Shown here piece after piece: positions 22,220 through 33,261 of a DNA stretch of 64,000 nucleotides (positions are counted from its first letter, which is position 1; each line of letters begins with the position of its first letter). The position numbers and the translations under genes are program-made. This DNA is from Brevipalpus yothersi. Lineage: Eukaryota; Arthropoda; Arachnida; Trombidiformes; Tenuipalpidae. The DNA lies in contig QZCP01000834.1 of the NCBI GenBank assembly GCA_003956705.1, forward strand, positions 58,864 to 122,863. The letters run 5' to 3'. The notes under the pieces were generated by a model. That model did no database searches. It saw nothing but the letters and a program-made list of their open reading frames with translations, and was not told the origin of the DNA.

Positions 22220-23617
22220 TCAGTCTTTGTCTATGAGATCTGAGCTTTTAACAAATGTTGCCAAAAGCATCATCCATGCGGCAACTTCTTGATATATCTG
22301 TGGGAGAAAGAAGAGAAGAAGCAGTAGTTTTTTTCTGAAGAATTCCATAAATGAGATGAATGGCATGTTCACATATTACTGGGTACCTTGAATATGTTCA
22401 TTGATGTTAGTCGGAATAGATTGAAACATTCATAGTTAATTGGTCGGTGTACCATCATCGCATGTAATTCAGTGAGATAAACTTTTGACCTGGGCTTCAG
22501 TGATCTGTTAACCATCAAATTGAACACTTCTTTGATGAGTTCTTGATGCTGAGAATTATTATTAATACTGAGTTCACATATGAGTAAGTAGTAAGTATAG
22601 GAAGCTTACCATAGTAGAACTCATTCTCACAACTGAAATACCGATAAGAAAAACCATGAAGAAGTCTATTATCAAAAAATATATAACGAAAAATTTCAAA
22701 CTAGAGTTCTCTGTGGTCAGGAGGAGAAAATATTCTGCAAGAACTATACCAAATATATTGAAAAGGAGTGATCCAATCAATCCACACATGATTTGACGTG
22801 AATTCTCAAAATCCTTATGAACATTAAGATAGGACTTCGAATGTTTCAGAATGCAGATATCGGTGAATTGACTTTGATTTCGCATTGATTCAGAAATTCT
22901 CTTGATCCGATAGCCCAATATGTGATTATAGCTCATAGGAATGAGGACAAATGAATTGGTGGTCATGAGGCAGCATAACCAGTGCAAATAGCTGGATAGA
23001 CAGATGAAAAAAGCTATATAATTTGTACATTGATCATGAGGATAGTAGAGAGGTAATAGCACAAAAGCGATTGTTGTAATAGCGAGAATTCTTCTGAAAA
23101 TCCAGTGAATCACTCTGAATATCGTATTCTGTGTTGTACGAAGTTGGTTCCAGTCATTTGTTGACAAGTATTTCAGATCATTTTGGCTCCGATTCTGTTG
23201 GTATATCTTGATCCACCTTAGCTGCCTTGGATCCTGGCATCCTCTCTTGAAGACCAATAAGCATGAGAAGAATGCAAGCTTAATTTGGATCAACATTGTT
23301 AATAGCTCCAACTTATAATGAGAGTCTACCAGAAAACTCTGATCGCAGAGACTGAAGAAGCTGCCCACATTTCCCCAAGAAACCATCAACAGAAACTTCA
23401 AAACTTCAACAAAAAATCCATAGTACAGAAAACACGCCATCCTGTATGATAGAGGATCACTTTTCTCTTTGATGATATCATGGAAGAGGATTCCTGTTTG
23501 CTGCATATCTGAGACAATATCATAATCGCATACTTTCTCAACATTCTGATGAACTTTCAATTTAAATGATGATAAACAGGCTATCAGAGATTTACACAAG
23601 CGTTCGAGTTCCCACAT
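22220..23617 (-). CDS. Gustatory-receptor-like seven-transmembrane protein, three exons
   Basis: On minus: exon 1 is 23617-22610 (1008 bases, starts MWELER), exon 2 is 22548-22387 (162 bases) and exon 3 is 22297-22220, about 415 residues. Junctions are tatg|gtaagc...ctcag and caag|gtaccc...cccacag. Exon 2 contains PINYECFNLFRLT and exon 3 IYQEVAAWMMLLATFVK. All frames are open. Without splicing, exon 1 would run on only 12 codons to 22574. A paralogue lies at 17838 and a degraded one at 9107. The terminal exon supplies the last membrane segment and tail typical of this receptor class. Confidence 0.78.
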
Positions 23618-24844
23618 CTTGAACTTATGCTATTGCTAGTGAAGTTGGGAATAGTTCATCAAGATACTGATGAAATGGGAAAAAATTTCCATGGTTACAT
23701 ACCAGAGATAATGATGAATAAAGGTCTGGGGAATTATCTACGATATTGAGAATATTGCCAAACAAATTGGAAAAGATACTATGCAATCATTTCATTGCTT
23801 GGACAAGTGATTTTGCGAAGCTTTCTCTCTAGAGTGAAGCATGATGGTTGAGGGAATAAGACATGAAGTTGTTTGCAAAATCATTGGAAACGTTTTTTGC
23901 ATTTATCGAAGCAATTATCGATCTTCGCATGCAATTTTAAATCTCATCCGATCCTTGGTATTGATTGGTCTCCGACAATAAGTAGTGTAAGTAAAGAAGT
24001 TAAAGGTTGAGACATTTGAAAGATCATGATATCACCATTGAAAATTGTGGGCCATCACTGGAAGGCCTGATGCTCAAAATTTTGATGATGATTATGAGAG
24101 TATGCAGTTTTCAAAATGAGCTCACAATCACATTCACTTTGAAATTATTCCTGGATGAGTCTCATGATCGCAATTGAAGTTATTTGATGAGCTTTCTCTC
24201 CAATTCATTAGCATGTACATGTCAACCAACTTCCATGAAACTAAAAGATGAGCCAAGAACACAACACATAAGCTCAGTAAATGCACGCAATAGCGCTTAA
24301 TGAATGCCGCTCTAACGCTGTTGTTGATGGGTTTTGAGGCTCTATTTAATAACTTATCCCAATTTGTTAGTCTCCCACTCAAAATATCTCTTTATGAAAA
24401 TATATTGGTACATTTTACAGTAGTGCTACTGATTAATCAGTATCGTGAACAAACAGTGAGTAGAATTAGTATAGACAAATAGCTTTATCAAATGACGTCC
24501 TCTGTTGAAGTTAAGTTTAATCTTGTGAATTGATTGATGAGATAGCTCCTTTGGTGGTATGAAATCCTTTGGTTAATGAAAGAGATAGCTTAAAAGTGAT
24601 AGTCTCCCAAGCAAAATCCGATAAGATAAGCTAAACGGATGTGTGGCTTTGTTACCAGCATTGAAGAGGAACCTACAATTGTGTAACTTCCATCTTTCCG
24701 ATTTAGCTTGAATCATAAACTCACTTCTTACTAATTTTCCGATTCCTAATTTTTGTTGATGTTCTGCTAGGTAAGCTCTTATGTTGAAGAAGGTGCCTCT
24801 ATCTCGAATCGACAAGTTCATTGAGCAACTTATCTATTTTCAGT
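23618..24844 (+). other. Intergenic
   Basis: 5' flank of the minus-strand receptor and 5' flank of the zinc-finger gene at 24845. Short open frames only; no gene supported. Confidence 0.4.
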
Positions 24845-26074
24845 ATGTATTACATGGTAAGTGATAATTTGTCATATTTTCTGATTCAAGTGAACACGCA
24901 ATCTGATTTTACATATCATGCACAGATGGATTCTCAGAAGAGAGCACAGTTAAGAGAAGCTGTTCGAGTTGCCCTGAAAAACCGTCAAGAATGTCAAGAA
25001 TTGGAGAAGGAAGGAGGAACGATGAAAAATGCTGCTTCAAATTTGAAGACTTCTAGAAAACAATCTGGAAAAGGAAATAAATCGAAATTTGAGAGGCCTA
25101 ATGATGAGCAGTTTCATGATAGATTGTCATCAAGAAAAGCAATCACAAGAAACAGAAAATCAAGAATCTATCGAAATCCCAGTTCGATGCCAGAGAATAT
25201 CATGAAAAAAAGTCTCACATGTACAGTAAGAAAGTATGAACCTTGCACCAGAACATCAAACAAGAGAAACTCATCTAGTGAGATCAAGAATGTTGCCGAA
25301 AAACCTTCGAAAATAACTTTAGTAGATTGCCAAAGAGCCCACAGATTTGAAGTTTCAGAAGAGAATGTCTATACTGATCGAAGAACAGGCTTCAAATATC
25401 AGGTATATTACAGAGGACAAGCCATTGACAAGGCTGAGATGGAGCATCTTATTCAAGCAAGATCCCCGAAGAATGAATCAGGACAACTCATTTGTGGGAT
25501 TCATGAAAAATGTCACTACACTAAAACAAGAGAAGAAGATACTAGCTTTGCGCACAATTTAAAGCTACACATTGGAAATTTTATCTTAACGTATTTGTGT
25601 AGAGCTTGTTTCTATACGACCGGAGGCAGAAATTCATTAGCTTGTCATTTCAGCCAGCATCATGAGCAAAGTTCGTCAAAAATGCCAAAAATATTCATGC
25701 GAAGCAGCTCGATTGTTGTGATGGACTATCAAAGAAAATTTGAGCTCAATTTATCAGATAAGAATGTCCTCTCAGATTCCAGTGGTTATGAGTATCAAAT
25801 CTATTACAGGAGCCAGGCCATTAGTGAAGAAGAGCAAGCCAAAGTGATGCAAAGGATAGCCAAGAGAAACGAATCAGGATGGATTCTCTGTGACGTCCAT
25901 GACAATTGTTGCTGGCATAAGTCTAAGGAGATCAATAAATTTGAATTTAATCGTCGCGCAATGAGGCATCTCATATCAATCCATTTCACTTTCCTGTGTC
26001 GATATTGCTCTAGAACCTATGGTAGGATCGACTCTCTCCAAAGGCATTTCGGTCAACATCCAAGCCTCTTGTGA
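24845..26074 (+). CDS. Four-finger zinc-finger protein (tandem family), subgroup A
   Basis: Exon 1 is 24845-24856 (MYYM) and exon 2 is 24926-26074, giving 386 residues. The 69-bp intron (atg|gtaagt...cacag) is a multiple of three with no in-frame stop, so an unspliced reading is also open from 24821; homology with the rest of the family supports splicing. Exon 2 starts MDSQKRAQLREAV. The linker is Arg/Ser/Lys-rich. Module 1 ends YLCRACF...CHFSQHHEQ; module 2 ends FLCRYCS...RHFGQH. It differs from subgroup B in the WHKSKEINKF stretch after the second atypical finger. Confidence 0.75.
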   Translation: MYYMVSDNLSYFLIQVNTQSDFTYHAQMDSQKRAQLREAVRVALKNRQECQELEKEGGTMKNAASNLKTSRKQSGKGNKSKFERPNDEQFHDRLSSRKAITRNRKSRIYRNPSSMPENIMKKSLTCTVRKYEPCTRTSNKRNSSSEIKNVAEKPSKITLVDCQRAHRFEVSEENVYTDRRTGFKYQVYYRGQAIDKAEMEHLIQARSPKNESGQLICGIHEKCHYTKTREEDTSFAHNLKLHIGNFILTYLCRACFYTTGGRNSLACHFSQHHEQSSSKMPKIFMRSSSIVVMDYQRKFELNLSDKNVLSDSSGYEYQIYYRSQAISEEEQAKVMQRIAKRNESGWILCDVHDNCCWHKSKEINKFEFNRRAMRHLISIHFTFLCRYCSRTYGRIDSLQRHFGQHPSLL

Positions 26075-26946
26075 TATGATAGCAATAGATGCTCAATTTC
26101 CAAAATCGATTCTCTTTTACAGCAACTAAGATGCGAATCGATATCATATTCTGAGCAAAATGTAGATATTCTTTCATCCGATCAAAGATGAAAAGATTCT
26201 TCTGCAAGATTTTGAATAAAGTCACTGTACAACCTTCGTCAACCACAATCTAACTTATTCGAATTATTCAATTCAGTTCCTGTCTTTGAAAAGATTCTTT
26301 GGTTGTACTCTTACATTCTAATACACAGATATCGAATAATTCCTATGGAACTGCAAAATGATACAAGAATTTGACAGTTCTACTCATTTTTTGGCTTCTT
26401 GCTCGTTGAACAGCAATTTTGGAGCTCTAATGAGACTAGCGAATCCATCTGAAAGTGTTCACTTGTTCTTCCAATCCAAACGTCAGTTGCTGGATCAATT
26501 TTAGATCACTGATGCTCATGATACTTTTGTTATTGGATGCTAGTAGAAATGGATGAGTTTGAAACCTTAACAGGATTTGAATAGAGAAAAGCGCAAGACT
26601 AGTCCAGTTACTTTGTGTCTATCACTAGATTGCATCTTATCTCGCCAAACGACTGATAAAAACTCATGAGCAAAAACTCTTGTCAGTGCGTTCAGTTTTC
26701 AATAAACAAACACTGAGAGATCATCTTCCAAGCAGATCTCTGTAGGATGAGCGAAATAACTTCTAATTATTCGAAAATATGCTTTGAAATTCTTTGTTTA
26801 TTTGATTGGAATTCTCTCAACTCTAGAGAGTTTATTACTTTAATTCAAGGATTGTCGATGTGTTGATCACTAAGTTAGTCTTTTTTTCCATAGATGTGCT
26901 TACATCCCCGCTGACACATTCTTTGATCCACCCTTCTCTCTTCATT
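26075..26946 (+). other. Intergenic block, duplicated at 45780-46607
   Basis: A stretch from about 26120 to 26940 is homologous to 45780-46600, also immediately upstream of a subgroup B zinc-finger gene. The upstream part of this block (tctagattgcatcttatctcgcc) recurs before the genes at 29908, 39228, 46608 and 62272 and may include the shared promoter. No open gene. Confidence 0.5.
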
Positions 26947-28145
26947 ATGCCCTTCATGGTGAGTAATCACTGAACATTATTTTCTACATGGACATGTTAT
27001 CTGATCTCTCACCCTGCAAACAGCTCAATTCTCAAAGGAAGGCCCAACTCAGGGAAGCAATCCAGGACATTCTAGAGAATAAGCAACAAAGTCACAAGTT
27101 CCAGAGGTTCTTAGAGGAAATCATCAAGGACAACATTTCCAATTTGAATAGTGATAAAGAGGAGTCTGAGAGAGAAAATGAACAGAAATCCAACAAACTG
27201 ATCTGTGGTGAGCAGCTTACAGGTCAATCATCTGGAAACTCGAATGAGGACAGGGGAGAAACAGAAATTGATCTCGATTCTCGTCCAATTTCAACGAACC
27301 AAACTTTTCCAGCAAAGAGATCCCCGAGAACATCAACCAGGCCAGGTCTATTCATAAAAGAGGAGAAAAATGTTGAAAAATATCCTGAATTGACTTTAAT
27401 GGATCACCAAAAGGTTTACAAACTGAAAATCACTGAAGAAAACATCCATATTGATTCAAAGACAAACTTGGAGTATCAGATATACCATAAAGGGCAGCCG
27501 ATTGACAAAAAGGAGATGGAGCGACTCATTGAAGCGAAATTTTCAAAAAATCAATCCGGCAAATTAATTTGCGGAATTCATACAGAATGTTCGTACACTG
27601 GACCGAGAGATTGCCACTCCAAAAGCAACTTGAAAACTCACATTGCAGCTTGTATCATAACTTATCTCTGCAGAGTTTGCTTCCGTACTTCTGGGCACCA
27701 AAGTAGCTTATCCACTCATTTCAACAAACACCTTGCACACAAATCGTCAAAAATTCCGGGAAAATTCATGCGAAACAACTCGATCGTCATGATGGACAAT
27801 CAGAAAGAATATGAACTCAATCTGTCCAATGAGAATGTTTTCATTCATTCTAGTGGGTATGAGTATCAAATCTATTACAAAGGTCAGGCCATCAGTGGAG
27901 AAAAGCAAGCGAAAATCAGGCAAAGAGTAGGTAAGAGAACAAAATCAGGATGGATTCTCTGTGATGTCCATGATAATTGTGGCTGGCATAAGCCTAGAAT
28001 GGTTGAAAGGCATAATTTCAATTATCATTCGTTGAACCATCTCACATCATTTCATTTCACCTTCTTATGTCGATATTGTCTCAAAACATTTAGTGAGATT
28101 CAATATCTTGGTGAACATTGCCGCAGGCACCCAAAAATAATGTAA
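26947..28145 (+). CDS. Four-finger zinc-finger protein (tandem family), subgroup B
   Basis: Exon 1 is 26947-26958 (MPFM) and exon 2 is 27024-28145, giving 377 residues. The intron is 65 bp (atg|gtgagt...aaacag). Residues 5-46 form a probable helical segment (LREAIQDIL...ISNLN) and about 47-130 are a charged linker. Module 1 (about 132-244) has C187-x2-H190-x2-C193, H210-x3-C214 and a C2H2 finger C220-x2-C223-x12-H236-x3-H240. Module 2 (about 262-377) has C317-x2-H320-x2-C323 and C353-x2-C356-x12-H369-x3-H373. The two modules share EYQIYxKGQxI and K-x-SG-x-xxC-x-xH motifs, indicating an internal duplication. Intact. Function unknown; probably a nucleic-acid binding protein. Confidence 0.78.
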
Positions 28146-29907
28146 TGTGAAAAAGTCATCTTATATATGAAATTACTTCTCAAAAAATTTCTATTTTCCA
28201 TGCAAGTTTTCCACATTCTGTCATTTAGTCAAAATCCCAGCCTTAGCAATTCAATGATCGTGATTAGTGCCTCATCTATAATGAAAATTATCGGAAGTCC
28301 ATTTCCATGGTTCAAATTTTCTGATCTCGAATATATATCAGAAGAAAAACAAATAGCAAACTAGAAATTATTAGAGCAAAACCCCCAGATTCTGAGGCCC
28401 AGACGAATAAATTGGTGCAGCCTACCAGTTGGTTTTTCCCTGCCCTTAAACTGGATCAAAAATTGAAAAAATATCTATTGCTTAGCAACGAAAATCATGG
28501 AATTCTCTACCAAAAAAGGCAATCTTGACTGTTGTTCATTCTAGCAAAAGTTCTTATTGTCATAACTCATAGGAAAAACAGTCGATTACAGCTATACGGG
28601 ATTGAGCAAAATTTTTTCCAACAATTAACTTTCCGTTGTATAGTATTGTAGATAAAACTGTTTGAATCTGAGATGGTAATCATTGACCAAGGATTGTTTG
28701 ATGAATCAATTCTCATGCCATTTTTGAGGCCATGTGTAAGGGAAATGCGATAGCGAGGTTTGCTCATCTACTTGATCATCGTCAAGGACTATTAATATTT
28801 CAGATGCAAAATTGACTCTTATGCCCCTAAGCCTGGGTTTTAACTATCTAAAACTTCGAACAGTTGTTGTTTGAAATTGTAATTGAGCCGTGATTGACTT
28901 GGGTTGACGGGTTGAGGTTCAGATGTGTTGATATAGCCATATTTCTTTAAGCCTTCCAGTTATATTCTACTTGATCATAAATTGTTACTCATCCTTGATT
29001 CGATGGATTCGATTGCTCAGTTCATTTCTATTCAACAACAATAAAGATGTTCATTACAATTATGAATAGGATCTCAAAGGAAAGTGATTCTTGATTATCG
29101 ATTCCAAATCCTATGATATATGGTCTGATTTTTCAACCAATTCACAGCTCAAGCCGGATATGAGAGAGAAACTCAGAGGGGCTGTATGAGATCTTGATCC
29201 ACATCAGCATTGATCGCAGTTAGCCCATCAATTACCGGTGGTAAAACAATCAAACTTGGTCGAATAATTTAAATTAGTTTCTTCTTCGAGAAGATTTTTT
29301 GGTCCTCCTCTCTTTTTCAATTCACAGATATCGAATGATTCTCTACAAATTCTTTTACAAGAATTTGTTATCTTAACTCATTTCATTTCTCTTAATGCCT
29401 AATTCTATTCTTGTAGGCTGATGAGACTGAGAGATCTATTTGATAACTTTCACTTGTATTTAATTGATTCTGAATCACTAAAACTGATGATGATTCTTTT
29501 ATTTGGTATTGCTATTGAAAATTGATGATCTGGTGACAGGAATTGGATGGATTAACGCTGACAACTAGTCTTATTAGACTATGTCTATCTCTAGATTACA
29601 TCTAATCTCGTAAAATGACCGATAAGAACTCAATGTGTTTGGTTTTCAATAGACAAACAATGAGAGATCATTTCCCCAATAGGTGAAAATAGGTGAAAAA
29701 ACCTCTCATTATCTATGAATAAGCGTTGAACAGAAATTCTGGAACATTTAGTGTTAAACTTCTTATCTATTTGATTGAAGTTCTCTCCATTCTAGAGAAT
29801 ATAACGCTCTCATCCACGCATCGTCGATATTTGATCACTGAATCTTTCCATAGTTGTGCCTCTATTCTCAGCTCACCTTTTCTTCAATTCAAGTTCACCT
29901 CTTCAGT
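28146..29907 (+). other. Intergenic block with zinc-finger gene relic
   Basis: The first part (28146-28800) is homologous to 37590-38250, 42915-43520 and 63488-64000, the standard 3' flank of this family. At 29148-29200 a decayed copy of the exon 2 start is visible (ttcacag then an LKPDMREKLRGAV-like stretch and a stop). The last 500 bp are the subgroup B 5' flank. Confidence 0.5.
29148..29200 (+). pseudogene. Relic of a zinc-finger exon 2 start
   Basis: The acceptor-like ttcacag is followed by a frame resembling the L-x-x-x-x-x-x-LREA segment of the family, then a TGA. Only about 50 bases can be aligned. A similar relic is at 38428-38480. Confidence 0.35.
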
Positions 29908-31120
29908 ATGCCATTAATGGTGAGTGAACATTGTCTATTTTATCTATTCTGAAAAGAACATTCCATCCGATATCTCACACTGCAAACAGCTCAATTTCAA
30001 GAGGAAAGCCCAACTGAGAGAAGCTATTCAAGACATTCTAGTAGATCAGCAAAAAAGTCACAAGTTTCAGAAGTTCTTAGAAGGAATCATCAAGGACACC
30101 ATTTCCAATTTGAATAATAATGGAAAAGAGTTTAAGAAAGAAAATGAATCAAAATCTGAAGAAGTGATTTGCAGTGAGCAGCTTACAGGTCAATCATCAT
30201 CTGGAAACTTGACTGAGAGGAACGAAGAAGCAGGAATCGATCTTAATCCTCGTTCGATTTCAGCGAACCAAACTTCTCCAGCGGAAAGATCCCCAACAGC
30301 ATCAATCAGATCAGGTTTATCCAACGGAGAGGGGATAAATGTTGGAAAATGTCCTAAATTAACATTAATGGACCACCAAAAGGTTTACAAACTGGAAATC
30401 ACTGGAGAAAACATTCACATTGATCCGAGTACAGACTTCGAGTATCAGACATACCATAAAGGGCGACCAATTGACAAAAAGGAGATGAAGAAACTCGTGC
30501 AAAAAAATTTTTCGAAAAATCAATCAGGGCAACTTATTTGTGGAATTCACAGCAAATGTTGCTTCACTAGACCAAGGAAGAGGGATCCATCCTTTAACGG
30601 CAATTTGAGAATACACATTGCAGCTTGTATCATAACTTATCTCTGTAGAGTTTGCTTCCGTACTTCTGGGGACTTTAGTAACCTAAAAGCTCATTTCAGT
30701 GAACATCTTGCACAGAGATCGTCAGAAATTCCAAGAAAATTCATGCGAAACGACTCGATTGTCATGATGGACTATCAGAGAAAATATGAGCTCAATCTAT
30801 CCGATGAGAATGTTATGGTTCATTCTAGTGGGAATGAGTATCAAATCTATTACAAGGGTCAGGCCATCAGTGAAGAAAAGCAAGCAAAAATTAGGCAAAG
30901 AGTAGGTAAAAGAACCGAATCAGGATGGATTCTCTGTGATATCCATGACAATTGTAGCTGGCATGAACCCAGAATGATTGAAAAGCACCGATTTAACCGT
31001 CGCTCGCTGAACCATCTCACATCATTTCATCTCACCTTCTTGTGTCGACATTGTTTCATGGCCTTTAGCAATGTTGAAATTCTGTTTAAACATATCCGGA
31101 GACATCGAAGTAGATCGTAG
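29908..31120 (+). CDS. Four-finger zinc-finger protein (tandem family), subgroup B
   Basis: Exon 1 is 29908-29919 (MPLM) and exon 2 is 29990-31120, giving 380 residues; intron 70 bp (atg|gtgagt...aaacag). Exon 2 begins LNFKRKAQLREAIQDIL. Module 1 retains the GIHSKC finger and the YLCRVCF...HFSEH C2H2 finger; module 2 has DIHDNCSWHEPR and FLCRHCF...HIRRH. It shares the MAFSN..IL variant of the last finger with the gene at 39228. The 1.2-kb 3' flanks of these two genes are also homologous, so they are products of a segmental duplication. Confidence 0.78.
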
Positions 31121-32540
31121 TGCTGATGCTATATATTAAAATGGCTGATTTTCGATTTTCTAAATTCTCTGGGCATTAGTGTCTTTCGGATCACGTTATT
31201 TATCACCTGAAATGAGTTCCTCTCAAACTGTTCTTGCCAATTTCCCTATCTTTATAGGTTATTTGCTACTCATATCTTGTGTTCCGAAGAGTGGTAATAT
31301 AATGTCTGTCATGTTCAGCCTCACAAATCCAGGATGGTTCAGAGTACTTGTCAATTAGAGGTATCCTGATCCTGAAGAAGAATTTTTTGTCTCAAATATA
31401 ATGATTTACTCTCGTAAAGTCTGTCTTCGATGTGCCCAGATATAACCTTGATTGTTCAAATATAAGATTGGCTGAAAGTTTCTTGGCACTATAACTTCGA
31501 AAGGAAATTTGATAATTTTCAGACATGAGATAAGACAGTATAATAATATGTACTCTACCAAATTATCACACCGTAAAGTCTGATCATCTCAGAATTTTCA
31601 TCTATCATGACCAAAAATCTGGTCTAACTAAATAACTATAAAGTACTCAATCTGACTTTCATGAAATAGTATTTCTGTCGAAAAATATCACACTGTCCTA
31701 TCACATGGCTAAAATCACTTTTCCATCGGAAATCATCAAACCAAGATACTCTTAGCCCATCATGTATTCACTCCAGCACAAAAATAATACAATTATCGAG
31801 ATATAATCACAATCAATTGTAACATCATAATTTACTAGACTCTGCTCGATCGCCTTTGGTATGGTTTGGAATAGCCTTGATTATCAATTACCACCAGGAA
31901 CAGATCGATTGAAATGTCTATTATCAACCAGTGAATAGAGTTAACAACTGGTTATATCAGTAATGATTTAGTATACAGTGAATTTCACTTGAAATAAGTG
32001 CATTTTATAAATGAGTTTGGACTTTTTCCTCTTCAAAAAAGATATACAAGGTCGAGAAGAGGGTGAAAGTCAATTAATTTTTAATGAGAATAATTGTCCT
32101 AACCAATTGGATACCACAAAATGCCCATGTGAGATCATGTTTTGAGAGAAAGGACTATCTCTCTCTTTATTGACGTAAAACAAATACAATCTTCAGTCAA
32201 GTGATAAGAAGTTTTTCTCAGCTGTTGATAGATGCCCTCTGTTAAGCTGCTATACTGATTGTGAGCAGACAATTTTTGGAACAAAAAATATTACTTTACT
32301 GTTATTCTATTCTAGCATTAGTATTGAGAAGAAAATAACATGTAATAATGCAATAGGTGATACTTTAGCCTGAAGCTAAGAGTGTAATTTCTATCTTGTT
32401 GGGAATGCTTCCAAGAGGTAGAATCAGTCTTTTTAACTAATTGATTTTTCAAAGTCTGTTGTGGTCAGCCAGCCTCAATTTTTATTAACGTGCCTCTGTT
32501 TGTAGGTAGTTTGTTCCTCTCGCAGATTTCCTCGATTCAG
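31121..32540 (+). other. Intergenic block, duplicated at 40411-41738 and about 35060-36293
   Basis: Very similar to 40411-41738 (from tgctgatgc... through gattttcgatttt and onward), and more distantly to 35060-36293. The three copies lie before a subgroup C first exon. Possible regulatory sequence is shared, but no gene is seen. Confidence 0.6.
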
Positions 32541-32777
32541 CATGAGTTATATGGTAAGTGATATCTCACCCATTTTTCTTATTTCATTGGAAATATTATC
32601 TAATCTTCCATGGACAGACTAACTCAAACAAGAATGGAACTAGGAGAAGCTATTAGAGATGTTCTAAAAGATCCTAAAGAGAGTCAAAAATTTCAGGAGG
32701 TGATAGGGCAAATTATAAACGATAATATCAAAATCGAAAATTGGCCATTTCTGGACATGTCTTTTGGAAGCGTATAA
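32541..32777 (+). pseudogene. Truncated subgroup C zinc-finger gene
   Basis: The start MSYM with a gtaagt donor and an acceptor (ggacag) are present. The next exon is shifted by one frame relative to the acceptor: the LTQTRMELGEAIRDVLKDP text is open only in another phase, so the acceptor junction is broken. Family similarity stops after about 50 codons (NDNI), and from about 32760 the sequence becomes receptor 5' flank. The whole double-module part is missing. Confidence 0.65.
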
Positions 32778-33261
32778 AAAGATCACTGGATGACAGAAAG
32801 AAAGCTATGCATTCGGCTATTCTCTTAATGATTCTGAGCACTCTGCTTCTGAGATAGCTTTCATCTCAGAAAAGCTCTTCAAGTGAAACTGAACTGAGGT
32901 TAGATTCACTTATCAATAATGATTGCAAGTAAATAAGAATGCAAAAAAATACATCATTTTCTTTTTCCACTCAAATGAAAACTTTTTTAGTTCTCAAGAG
33001 TTCTGATATAAAATCATAAAATCAATATGATTTGCGTTGAGAAAGGTTGTGTTTGAAATCCATATCATTTTTCAGAGAAGGAATACACTGTAATGATTTG
33101 CTTCATATCCTCTCATCTAAGAATATTGATCCAAAATTTCATAACTCAAGCCCTCATCTCCCAAATGTTCTCGGAAAAGCTCGATTAAGAACTCTTTGAA
33201 GCATTTTCTCGAATATTTCTCCTATTGGCAGATGAATTTTATGAGAGAAAAAGGTAAAAAA
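32778..33261 (+). other. 5' region of receptor gene at 33262
   Basis: Homologous to 13720-14206 upstream of the receptor at 14207. No gene is seen. Confidence 0.5.

Noticed and set aside
24821..24925. An unspliced start at 24821 for the zinc-finger gene
   Set aside because: The frame is open only because the 69-bp intron is a multiple of three. All relatives have the Met-x-x-Met exon and donor/acceptor at this place.
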